Shown piece by piece: positions 1-5,517 of a DNA stretch of 25,056 bases (the stretch's first letter is position 1; each line of letters begins with the position of its first letter). The stretch comes from Ruminococcaceae bacterium UBA6845 (GTDB taxonomy: Bacteria; Bacillota; Clostridia; Oscillospirales; Acutalibacteraceae), in NCBI GenBank assembly GCA_002449395.1, contig DKDP01000026.1:1-25056 (forward strand), given 5' to 3'. The translations under genes were made by a program, and so were the position numbers. The notes below the pieces were generated by a model. It worked only from the letters and a program-made list of their open reading frames with translations. It made no database searches and had not been told where the DNA came from.

Positions 1-162
1 GATCTGACGGCGCTCATAACCTGCGTTGCGAGTACGCTTGTTTTTGCCCTTATTGCCGCATTGATTGCCAATAAGGTCTCGGCGAAAACGCTCAACCGTG
101 CCACCGGAGCGGTACTTGTGGTGCTCGGCGCGGCGATAATTATTGTCAACAGAATTAAATAA
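1..162 (+). CDS. C-terminal end of a probable TauE/SafE-type membrane permease (partial)
   Basis: An open frame enters from the left edge and stops with TAA at 160-162, leaving 53 residues. The piece has two hydrophobic stretches, roughly residues 3-24 and 36-49, joined by a short basic loop (NKVSAKTLNRATG). That arrangement, with a final helix ending in a few polar residues, resembles the last two helices of TauE/SafE (TSUP) sulfite/anion exporters, which often end in a K-x-L-x-R-x-x-G loop before the last helix. The call rests on topology and loop flavour only, so another polytopic membrane protein is possible. The upstream portion lies outside the window. Confidence 0.45.
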   Translation, partial: DLTALITCVASTLVFALIAALIANKVSAKTLNRATGAVLVVLGAAIIIVNRIK

Positions 163-184
163 ATTGTAAACAGCGTCGTTTCCT

Positions 185-213
185 TTGACACGGCGCTGTA
201 ATTATTGTATAAT
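185..213 (+). promoter_or_regulatory. Consensus sigma-A promoter for trmN6-rsmI
   Basis: TTGACA at 185-190 and TATAAT at 208-213 are separated by exactly 17 bp, a perfect match to the housekeeping promoter consensus. It lies 36 bp upstream of the trmN6-like ATG and directly after the previous gene, so it should drive the two-gene RNA-modification operon. Confidence 0.85.
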
Positions 214-249
214 ATAAAATAATCTTTGATCGGCAGGGGAGGCGGCGGT

Positions 250-984
250 ATGCCCGAATATAAATATGAATATCTCGGCTCAGGGATAAGGGTTGCCGTT
301 TCCAAGGAACACTCATTCGGAACGGACGCCGTGCTGCTTGCCGATTTTGCTTCACCGAAAAGAAACGAAAAAGCCTGCGACCTCGGCACGGGATGCGGAA
401 TCATTCCTATGATCTGGTGCCGCAACGGTCAGGCAAAGAAAATAACGGCGGTCGAGCTGCAGGAAAAAGGTTTTTTGCAGACCTGCGAATCAATACGAAT
501 CAGCTCTGTCGAGGACAAGGTCAGAGCGGTTAATCACGATCTCAAGGATATTAAATCCGTGCTCGGTCACGCTTCGATGGATATTGTAACGATGAATCCG
601 CCGTATAAAGCGGCTGACGCAGGAATAAAGAGCGTCGCAAAAGCGGAGCTTATCGCAAGACACGAGGTCGAATGTAATCTTGACGATATCTGTTCGGCGG
701 CGGCATATCTTCTGAATTTCGGCGGCAGGCTTTGTATGTGCAACCGTCCCGAAAGGCTCAGCGACACGATTGTTGCAATGAAAAATAACGGTATTGAGCC
801 GAAAAGACTGCGCCTTGTCTCAAAAACGCCGTATACTCGTCCGTGGCTTTTCCTGATTGAGGGAAGAAAGGGCGGAAAACCATTTATGAATATTGACCCG
901 TTGTTGATAATGTACGGCGAGGACGGCGAGCTTTCAAAGGAAGTAACCGATATCTACGGCGAATATAAGGAGATTACAAAATGA
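250..984 (+). CDS. trmN6: tRNA1(Val) A37 N6-methyltransferase-like protein (TrmN6/YabB family)
   Basis: This 244-residue class I SAM-dependent methyltransferase belongs to the family that methylates N6 of adenine 37 in tRNA1(Val). The SAM-binding motif DLGTGCG is at residues 44-50, and the N6-adenine catalytic motif NPPY is at 116-119. The start is ATG 250, preceded by AGGGGAGG at good spacing; an in-frame TTG at 226 would place the Shine-Dalgarno inside the gene. The stop overlaps the rsmI start (ATGA), implying translational coupling. The same neighbourhood, yabB next to yabC/rsmI, is known from Bacillus and supports the assignment. The exact tRNA target is inferred from the family; other adenine-N6 targets are possible. 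Confidence 0.82.
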   Translation: MPEYKYEYLGSGIRVAVSKEHSFGTDAVLLADFASPKRNEKACDLGTGCGIIPMIWCRNGQAKKITAVELQEKGFLQTCESIRISSVEDKVRAVNHDLKDIKSVLGHASMDIVTMNPPYKAADAGIKSVAKAELIARHEVECNLDDICSAAAYLLNFGGRLCMCNRPERLSDTIVAMKNNGIEPKRLRLVSKTPYTRPWLFLIEGRKGGKPFMNIDPLLIMYGEDGELSKEVTDIYGEYKEITK

Positions 985-1802
985 GTAAGTTATATGTTGT
1001 GGGAACGCCGATAGGCAATCTCGGTGACTTCTCACCGCGTGCGGTGGAAACGCTTGAAAGTGTCGATTTTATTGCCGCCGAGGACACGAGAGTTACATTG
1101 AAATTGCTGAACCACTTCGGAATAAAGAAAAGTATGGTCAGCTATTTTGAGCATAACAAGAGAGAGCGTGGAGAAATGATCACCGCAAGGATACTCGGCG
1201 GTGAAACCTGTGCGCTTGTTACCGATGCGGGTATGCCGGCAATCTCCGATCCGGGCGAGGATCTTGTTCGCCTTTGCCACGAAAAGGGGATAAAGGTGGA
1301 GTCCGTTCCCGGACCGTGTGCATTCACAACAGCGCTCGCACTTTCAGGATTCCCGTCGGGACGTTTTACCTTTGAGGGCTTTCTAAGCGTGAATAAGCCG
1401 AGCAGGCGGGAGCATTTACAGTCGCTTGAGAACGAGACAAGGACAATGCTCTTCTACGAGGCTCCGCATAAGCTGTGCGCAACGCTCAAGGATATGAATA
1501 AGGTGTTCGGCAACCGAGAAATTGCGATTGTCCGTGAGATCACCAAGATTCACGAGGAGGTCATCAGAACCACTCTCGACGAGGCGGTCGAAAAATATGC
1601 CGACGGAAGTGTAAAGGGCGAGATTGTTCTCGTTATTAAAGGTGCCGAAAAGGAAACGGCGGACGACAGAATGACGCTTGAACAGGCAATTGAATGTGCA
1701 CGCCAAAGCGTTCAAAACGGTATGAGCGTCAGCGAAGCGGCGAAGCAGTCGGCAAAGCTATCGGGATTTAAGAAAGGCGACATCTACAAAGCACTGATTT
1801 AG
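981..1802 (+). CDS. rsmI: 16S rRNA (cytidine(1402)-2'-O)-methyltransferase RsmI
   Basis: RsmI transfers a methyl group from SAM to the 2'-O of C1402 in the 16S rRNA decoding centre. The 273-residue product has the tetrapyrrole-methylase fold signatures: VGTPIGNLGDFSPRA near residue 7, EDTRVT near 34, LVTDAGMPAISDPG near 78 and PGPCAFTTALALSGF near 110. Length matches the family (about 270-290). The ATG overlaps the stop of the preceding methyltransferase by 4 bp, so the two are one translationally coupled operon. No clear T-rich terminator follows; the next 550 bp are repeats. Confidence 0.95.
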   Translation: MSKLYVVGTPIGNLGDFSPRAVETLESVDFIAAEDTRVTLKLLNHFGIKKSMVSYFEHNKRERGEMITARILGGETCALVTDAGMPAISDPGEDLVRLCHEKGIKVESVPGPCAFTTALALSGFPSGRFTFEGFLSVNKPSRREHLQSLENETRTMLFYEAPHKLCATLKDMNKVFGNREIAIVREITKIHEEVIRTTLDEAVEKYADGSVKGEIVLVIKGAEKETADDRMTLEQAIECARQSVQNGMSVSEAAKQSAKLSGFKKGDIYKALI

Positions 1803-1807
1803 CGGAT

Positions 1808-2108
1808 CTTTTTCCGTTATACAGCCAAAACCCCTTTCGGCATATAACAATATAGCCTTCAAGGTGCTTTGACTGTCTAACGAAAAAATCTCTCGCTAAA
1901 GTATAGGTACCTTTTTCCCTTATACAGCCAAAACCCCTTTCGGCATATAACAATATAGTCTTCAAGGTGCTTTAGCTGTCTAACAAAAAAATCTCTCGCT
2001 AAAGTAAAGGTATCTTTTTCCCTTATACAGTCAAACCCCTTTCGGCATATAACAATATAGTCTTCAAGGTGCTTTGACTGCCTAACGAAAAAATCTCTCG
2101 CTAAAGTA
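1808..2108. repeat. Three tandem copies of a 103-bp intergenic repeat
   Basis: Copies begin at 1808, 1911 and 2014, each opening with CTTTTTCC and closing near CGCTAAAGTA. Units 1 and 2 are both 103 bp and differ at about seven positions. Unit 3 lacks one A in its A-run and is cut short at about 2108. Each unit carries the block CCCCTTTCGGCATATAACAA, and unit 2 has a potential stem CTTTAGC...GCTAAAG. Because 103 is not a multiple of three, no frame stays open consistently through the array, so it is unlikely to be coding. The copies are contiguous, with no spacers. This and the next element fill most of the 550-bp gap between rsmI and the next gene. Confidence 0.9.
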
Positions 2109-2128
2109 AGTAGAAATTTACCATAGAG

Positions 2129-2245
2129 CGTGGGCTCCTCCTCCGGGGGAGCTGTCAGTGAAGCTGACTGAGGGAGTAAGGTCTTATCAGATTTAAACTC
2201 CTTCCGTCACGACTTCGTCGTGTAACCTCCCATAAAGGGGCGGCA
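2129..2245. repeat. Palindromic REP/MITE-like intergenic element
   Basis: The element holds two hairpin blocks. The first is GGGGGAGCTGTCAGTGAAGC followed by TGACTGAGGGAG, with stem GTCAG/CTGAC. The second centres on CACGACTTCGTCGTG. A short, opposite-facing GC-rich block (CCTCCCATAAAGGGGCGG) closes it. A related half-element lies at 24831-24875. I recall elements of this skeleton as frequent in intergenic regions of gut Clostridia; that is memory, not a search. No coding potential is seen. Confidence 0.7.
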
Positions 2246-2299
2246 AGAATCTTCCCGGCGTTAAAATAAATATACATCAAGCTTTCAAGTCGGTAGTTT

Positions 2300-2328
2300 T
2301 TGCAAAGTTTATAAAAACTACTTATAAA
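2300..2328 (+). promoter_or_regulatory. Probable sigma-A promoter for the 2353 gene
   Basis: TTGCAA (2300-2305) and TATAAA (2323-2328) are 17 bp apart, 24 bp upstream of the next ATG. The match is imperfect but correctly spaced, and the upstream repeats separate this gene from the rsmI operon. Confidence 0.5.
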
Positions 2329-2352
2329 ATATAAAAGAAAGGATTCTAAAAA

Positions 2353-2982
2353 ATGAGTATGTTCCAATACATTGCACAGCACCCATGGGTGGGTGTTGCA
2401 CTTGTCCTTTTGATCGCACTGACGGTGTTCGTATGGTGCAAGGCGATTACCTCGGGCAAAAGGCGCAATGAAGAAAGAGAAAAAATTATTGCCGATCTCG
2501 AGAGGGAAAAGGCACTCAGAAACGAGTTCAGAAATCCCGACGAATCGACCTTTTCGGAGGATAAGGACGATTACCGATTGATTGTCGGAATGTGCGCTAA
2601 TGTTCAGATGAAGCTCGAAAAAGCGTCGAATATGAATGAGGCTTTCAGTGAGCTTTCCGAGGTTAAGAAAAATGCTTACTGTCTCGGCTATGTATTTGAG
2701 GACAGCAAAAATAAGCTGTCCGAATATTTCAGGTCGAACGGTGAACCGCTTCTTTCTGCATCGAAAAATGCCGTGAACGAGGTTATCGGCGGCGACTTCG
2801 GCGAGATATTCAATAAGGAGTTCGTTATGCTTGACGAGAATGACGAGACAACCTCTGTTGACAACGATTTGCTCTCGAAATATGACGGTCAATTCAGCAA
2901 TCTGATCTCGGAAAAAGGTGCGGAAATATACAAAAAGGCGGCAGATTATATTCGTTCAAATAAGGATGAATTTCTTGCTTGA
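2353..2982 (+). CDS. Small single-pass membrane protein of unknown function
   Basis: I do not recognise this 209-residue product. It opens with a short N-terminus and one strong transmembrane helix (about residues 10-32), followed by a highly charged segment (KRRNEEREK onward, about 36-58) that could form a short coiled coil. The rest is soluble, acidic and probably helical. The helix is not followed by a signal-peptidase site and is flanked by positive charge on its C-terminal side, so the soluble part is probably cytoplasmic. The start is ATG 2353, with GAAAGGA 9-10 bp upstream. It has its own likely promoter and lies alone between a repeat region and the cysteine locus. Confidence 0.8.
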   Translation: MSMFQYIAQHPWVGVALVLLIALTVFVWCKAITSGKRRNEEREKIIADLEREKALRNEFRNPDESTFSEDKDDYRLIVGMCANVQMKLEKASNMNEAFSELSEVKKNAYCLGYVFEDSKNKLSEYFRSNGEPLLSASKNAVNEVIGGDFGEIFNKEFVMLDENDETTSVDNDLLSKYDGQFSNLISEKGAEIYKKAADYIRSNKDEFLA

Positions 2983-3001
2983 AAAATTTTTAAAAAAATT
3001 T

Positions 3002-3034
3002 ACCATTTACCTATTGACAAAGTAGGTAAATGGT
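3002..3034. promoter_or_regulatory. Perfect 12-bp inverted repeat (operator) around the cysK promoter -35 box
   Basis: ACCATTTACCTA at 3002-3013 is repeated exactly in reverse complement as TAGGTAAATGGT at 3023-3034. The 9-bp spacer, TTGACAAAG, contains the -35 hexamer. Such geometry is typical of a repressor operator that blocks RNA polymerase. The Rrf2-family regulator encoded just after cysK is the obvious candidate ligand; that pairing is inference. Confidence 0.75.
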
Positions 3035-3042
3035 GTTATTAT
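3014..3042 (+). promoter_or_regulatory. Promoter of the leader peptide-cysK-rrf2 unit
   Basis: TTGACA at 3014-3019 and TATTAT at 3037-3042 are spaced by 17 bp. The -35 box sits in the centre of the inverted repeat. Transcription should begin near 3049, giving a leader of about 320 nt before cysK that carries a small peptide gene and an attenuator. Confidence 0.8.
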
Positions 3043-3086
3043 ATCACCAACATAAGAAATGAGACGAAAACAAAGGAGGTAAAACA

Positions 3087-3176
3087 ATGAAAAAGGTACT
3101 TAATTCCTGTATGATGTGTGCCGAGTGCTGTATGTGCGCTCTTGTTGTTATGCCCTCTTTTTCGGTTTCAAAGTGA
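3087..3176 (+). CDS. Cysteine/methionine-rich leader peptide (29 aa) upstream of cysK
   Basis: This short frame has an excellent Shine-Dalgarno (AAAGGAGG at 3072-3079) and an ATG 7 bp later. It encodes MKKVLNSC followed by MMCAECCMC, then a short hydrophobic end (ALVVMPSFSVSK) and TGA. Cysteines occupy positions 8, 11, 14, 15 and 17, and methionines 9, 10 and 16, so eight of ten consecutive codons specify sulfur amino acids. The end of the frame overlaps one arm of an antiterminator hairpin, and a terminator follows the stop codon. This is the organisation of the trp/his-type attenuator peptides. Its place ahead of cysK implies it reports Cys-tRNA (and perhaps Met-tRNA) charging. A metal-binding peptide is a less likely alternative. 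Confidence 0.85.
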   Translation: MKKVLNSCMMCAECCMCALVVMPSFSVSK

Positions 3177-3230
3177 CCGACGATTCAGTCAGAAACCGAA
3201 AGGCTTTTTGAGCTTTTCGGTTATTTTTTT
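3158..3230 (+). terminator. Attenuator: mutually exclusive antiterminator and intrinsic terminator
   Basis: The terminator pairs 3194-3205 with 3211-3222 (AACCGAAAGGCT with AGCTTTTCGGTT, one wobble, loop TTTTG) and is followed by ATTTTTTT at 3223-3230. The competing antiterminator pairs TTTCGGTTTC at 3160-3169, inside the last codons of the leader peptide, with GAAACCGAAA at 3192-3201: ten perfect pairs, plus two wobble pairs. The shared strand 3194-3203 cannot be in both. A ribosome stalled at the Cys codons (3108-3137) leaves 3160-3169 free, so the antiterminator forms and cysK is read. A ribosome reaching the stop at 3174 masks 3160-3169, so the terminator forms. Confidence 0.85.
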
Positions 3231-3368
3231 AGGAAGTGATATTGTGCGATTTATTTACGGCAAGATGTTGAGAAGCAACATTAGATTCGGACGATGTATG
3301 AGCTGACATTCTTACTCATCTGAAAAAAATTTTACAATATTTAATTTAATTTTAAGGAGATAATTATT

Positions 3369-4295
3369 ATGTCAAAGATTTATACATCAGCAGATCAGCT
3401 TATCGGAAAAACACCCCTTCTTGAACTCACACACATTGAAAAGAAATACGGACTCAAGGCAAAGATCCTTGCAAAGCTCGAATATTTCAATCCCGCAGGA
3501 TCGGTTAAGGACAGAATCGCAAAGACGATGATCGACGACGCCGAGAAAGCAGGAAAACTCACACCCGATTCGGTTATCATTGAGCCGACAAGCGGTAACA
3601 CAGGTATCGGTCTTGCGGCTGTTGCGGCGGCAAGAGGTTACAGAATAATCATCGTAATGCCCGAGACAATGTCAGAGGAACGCCGCAGACTTATCAAGGC
3701 ATACGGCGCAGAGCTTGTACTTACCGAGGGCGCAAAGGGTATGAAAGGCGCAATCGCAAAGGCTGAAGAGCTTGCAAAGGAATATCCGAACAGCTTTATT
3801 CCCGGTCAGTTTGTCAATCCCTCAAACCCGAAAGCTCATTATGAGACAACGGGTCCTGAGATTTATGAGGACACCGACGGCGAGGTTGATATCTTCGTTG
3901 CAGGCGTAGGCACAGGCGGTACGGTAACGGGCGTCGGCAAGTATCTCAAGGAGAAAAAGCCCGAGGTTAAGGTTGTTGCCGTTGAGCCGCTTTCGTCACC
4001 GGTTCTTTCGCAGGGCGTTTCGGGCTCACATAAAATTCAGGGTATCGGAGCAGGCTTCGTTCCCGATGTTCTTGACACAAAGATTTATGATGAGATTATA
4101 ACCGTTTCAAATGAGGACGCATTTGCAACAGGTAAGCTCATCGGCGGTGAGGGAGTGCTTGTAGGTATTTCCTCGGGTGCGGCGGTAAAGGCTGCAATCG
4201 AGCTTGCTCAGCGCCCGGAGAACGAGGGCAAGACAATTGTTGCTCTTCTCCCCGATACAGGCGACAGATATCTTTCAACCGCACTTTTTGACTGA
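3369..4295 (+). CDS. cysK: Cysteine synthase A (O-acetylserine sulfhydrylase)
   Basis: CysK is a cytoplasmic PLP enzyme that makes L-cysteine from O-acetylserine and sulfide. The 308-residue product has the family length. The PLP-binding lysine is K47 in NPAGSVKDRI, the substrate loop PTSGNTG is at 73-79, and the glycine-rich phosphate-binding loop GVGTGGTVTGVG is near 178-190. ATG 3369 is preceded by AAGGAGA. It is the first full gene after a 320-nt leader with an operator-embedded promoter, a Cys/Met-rich peptide and an attenuator, so control both by a repressor and by aminoacyl-tRNA supply is likely. An Rrf2 regulator follows. The related activity of cystathionine beta-synthase is less likely at this length. 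Confidence 0.96.
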   Translation: MSKIYTSADQLIGKTPLLELTHIEKKYGLKAKILAKLEYFNPAGSVKDRIAKTMIDDAEKAGKLTPDSVIIEPTSGNTGIGLAAVAAARGYRIIIVMPETMSEERRRLIKAYGAELVLTEGAKGMKGAIAKAEELAKEYPNSFIPGQFVNPSNPKAHYETTGPEIYEDTDGEVDIFVAGVGTGGTVTGVGKYLKEKKPEVKVVAVEPLSSPVLSQGVSGSHKIQGIGAGFVPDVLDTKIYDEIITVSNEDAFATGKLIGGEGVLVGISSGAAVKAAIELAQRPENEGKTIVALLPDTGDRYLSTALFD

Positions 4296-4308
4296 TAAAA
4301 ATAAAAAC

Positions 4309-4345
4309 GAACCCCGTCTTTTTTGGCGGGGCTCCGACTCTTTTT
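4309..4345 (+). terminator. Hairpin between cysK and the Rrf2 regulator (weak terminator or processing site)
   Basis: GAACCCCGTC at 4309-4318 pairs with GGCGGGGCTC at 4325-4334, with one A-C mismatch and one wobble, across a T6 loop. A run of T appears only at 4341-4345, so termination may be partial. It could lower regulator expression relative to cysK or stabilise the cysK 3' end. Confidence 0.45.
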
Positions 4346-4361
4346 GAAGAAAGGTGTTAAA

Positions 4362-4757
4362 ATGATTTCCACAAGAGGAAGATACGCACTCAGGGTTATG
4401 ATAGACCTTGCAGAGCACAGAGACGACGGATATATTCCGATGAAAGACGTTGTTGCAAGGCAGGGTATTTCAAAAAAATATATGGAACAGATTATGCCGT
4501 CGCTTGTAAAAAGCGGCTTCGTTGAGGGCGTGCACGGCAAGGGCGGCGGATATAAGCTGACAAGGGATCCGTCCGAATATACGGCGGGGGAGATACTTCG
4601 ATCCGCCGAGGGCGATCTTGCTCCCGTTGCCTGTCTTTCCTGTAACGCCGAGGAATGCCCGAGAAAAAAAGAATGCAAAACGCTTCCTTTGTGGGAAAAA
4701 TTCAACGATCTTACAAACGATTACTTCGATTCGGTAACGCTTGAAAGTCTGCTGTAA
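4362..4757 (+). CDS. Rrf2-family transcriptional regulator (IscR/CymR-like)
   Basis: The 131-residue protein begins MISTRGRYALRVMIDLA, the hallmark Rrf2 N-terminus, followed by a winged helix (recognition helix around ISKKYMEQIMPSLVKSG, 36-52) and the wing HGKGGGYKL at 58-66. Cysteines at 91, 94, 99 and 105 lie where IscR binds a [2Fe-2S] cluster; CymR, the cysteine-metabolism member, generally lacks this set. It may therefore sense Fe-S status, or sulfur supply indirectly. ATG 4362 has GAAGAAAGG upstream; the longer TTG start at 4323 would fall inside the preceding hairpin. Its likely target is the inverted repeat at 3002-3034, which would make the operon autoregulated. Confidence 0.88.
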   Translation: MISTRGRYALRVMIDLAEHRDDGYIPMKDVVARQGISKKYMEQIMPSLVKSGFVEGVHGKGGGYKLTRDPSEYTAGEILRSAEGDLAPVACLSCNAEECPRKKECKTLPLWEKFNDLTNDYFDSVTLESLL

Positions 4758-4769
4758 TTAAATAATTAT

Positions 4770-4803
4770 GTGCTGTGACGATTGACTGTCACGGCACTTT
4801 TTT
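4770..4803 (+). terminator. Intrinsic terminator of the cysK-rrf2 operon
   Basis: GTGCTGTGAC (4770-4779) pairs with GTCACGGCAC (4788-4797) with one wobble pair, followed by TTTTTT. This is a strong rho-independent terminator 12 bp after the regulator's stop codon. Confidence 0.88.
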
Positions 4804-4804
4804 G

Positions 4805-4833
4805 TTGAAATATGACTGATTATAAGGTATAAT
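4805..4833 (+). promoter_or_regulatory. Promoter directly ahead of a terminator hairpin
   Basis: TTGAAA (4805-4810) and TATAAT (4828-4833) are 17 bp apart. Initiation near 4840 would give an RNA that almost at once enters the strong hairpin at 4846-4891. It may drive a very short RNA, or the sigma-factor operon through read-through. Confidence 0.55.
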
Positions 4834-4845
4834 AAATACGGTTGC

Positions 4846-4898
4846 GACAGCGGTCGCATTAAAGCACTTTCCCTTTAATGCGGCGGCTGTCTTTTTTT
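4846..4898 (+). terminator. Long hairpin with T7 tail upstream of the sigma-factor gene
   Basis: Bases 4846-4864 pair with 4873-4891: 19 positions with one G-G mismatch and one wobble. The core is GCATTAAAG/CTTTAATGC around the loop CACTTTCC, and TTTTTTT follows at 4892-4898. It is a near-ideal intrinsic terminator. Combined with the promoter just upstream it defines a unit of roughly 58 nt, which may be a small RNA or a promoter-proximal attenuator. No open frame of note lies in it. Confidence 0.8.
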
Positions 4899-4970
4899 AT
4901 AAAAAATTTATGTCATATTTTCATTTTCGGCTGACTACTTAATGAAGGACAAAATAAAGGAGGGTTGCAC

Positions 4971-5501
4971 ATGGATGTTGACGAGCGTTTGCTGACCGAC
5001 AAAACCGTCGGCGAATGTTATGAAAAATACTTCCAAAGTATTTATAAATACTGCCGTGTGCGGCTCGGAGAATTTTCACAGTATGCCGAGGATTGTGTGC
5101 AGGACGCCTTTCTTGTTCTTTATAATAAGCTCAGGGACGGAGAAACGGTTGAACAGCCGAGGGCGTTCCTTTACAGGACGGCGGACAACTTTGTTAAGCG
5201 GACGGTTGAAACCTGCCGTAGGCAGCAAAGCAGAACGGTCGATATTGAAGAGGCGGCGGAGAAAATCGCCGCACCGCCCGAAAGTGTTCCAGACGATTTC
5301 GATTATGATGAATGTGCACGGCTCCTAATCGAAAGGCTGACGGCTGAAGAAAGAATACTTTATGACCTGAAGTACATACAACGAAAATCGTTAAAGGAAA
5401 TTTCCGAAACCTTGAATATAACGCCGACTGCAACGGCGAAAAGAACATCCCGACTGCGAAGTCGGATAAAAGATTTGATAAAAACCTACGGCATAATATG
5501 A
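4971..5501 (+). CDS. ECF-type RNA polymerase sigma factor
   Basis: The 176-residue protein has the two-domain layout of extracytoplasmic-function sigma factors. Region 2 spans about residues 15-80 (YEKYFQSIYKYCR, then AEDCVQDAFLVLYNKL, the -10-recognition helix). Region 4 covers about 122-170 (LTAEERILYDLKYIQRKSLK and a helix-turn-helix ending in RLRSRIKDLI). ATG 4971 sits 7 bp after AGGAGG; the TTG at 4965 would leave only one base of spacing. The next gene encodes a membrane protein with a cytoplasmic N-terminus, consistent with a cognate anti-sigma factor, and two large surface proteins follow in the same operon. The usual prediction is that this sigma factor activates its own operon in response to an envelope signal. 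Confidence 0.9.
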   Translation: MDVDERLLTDKTVGECYEKYFQSIYKYCRVRLGEFSQYAEDCVQDAFLVLYNKLRDGETVEQPRAFLYRTADNFVKRTVETCRRQQSRTVDIEEAAEKIAAPPESVPDDFDYDECARLLIERLTAEERILYDLKYIQRKSLKEISETLNITPTATAKRTSRLRSRIKDLIKTYGII

Positions 5502-5517
5502 GATGGGGTGAGAAACC

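Noticed and set aside
226..249. Longer TTG start of the trmN6-like gene
   Set aside because: The AGGGGAGG ribosome site lies inside this extension and serves ATG 250.
1768..1965. 65-codon minus-strand frame across the tandem repeats
   Set aside because: Frames shift from one unit to the next because the unit is 103 bp, and there is no ribosome binding site.
1808..2108. CRISPR array
   Set aside because: The 103-bp units are contiguous, with no unique spacers and no short repeat-spacer pattern.
3118..3306. 62-codon plus-strand frame overlapping the cysK leader
   Set aside because: It runs through the terminator hairpin and T run, has no ribosome binding site, and is out of frame with the strongly initiated Cys-rich peptide.
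3045..3368. T-box or other known riboswitch ahead of cysK
   Set aside because: No T-box consensus or tRNA-binding specifier architecture is visible; the Cys-rich frame and hairpins explain the leader better.
4323..4361. Longer TTG start of the Rrf2 regulator
   Set aside because: It falls in the 3' arm of a hairpin, and the conserved family N-terminus begins at ATG 4362.
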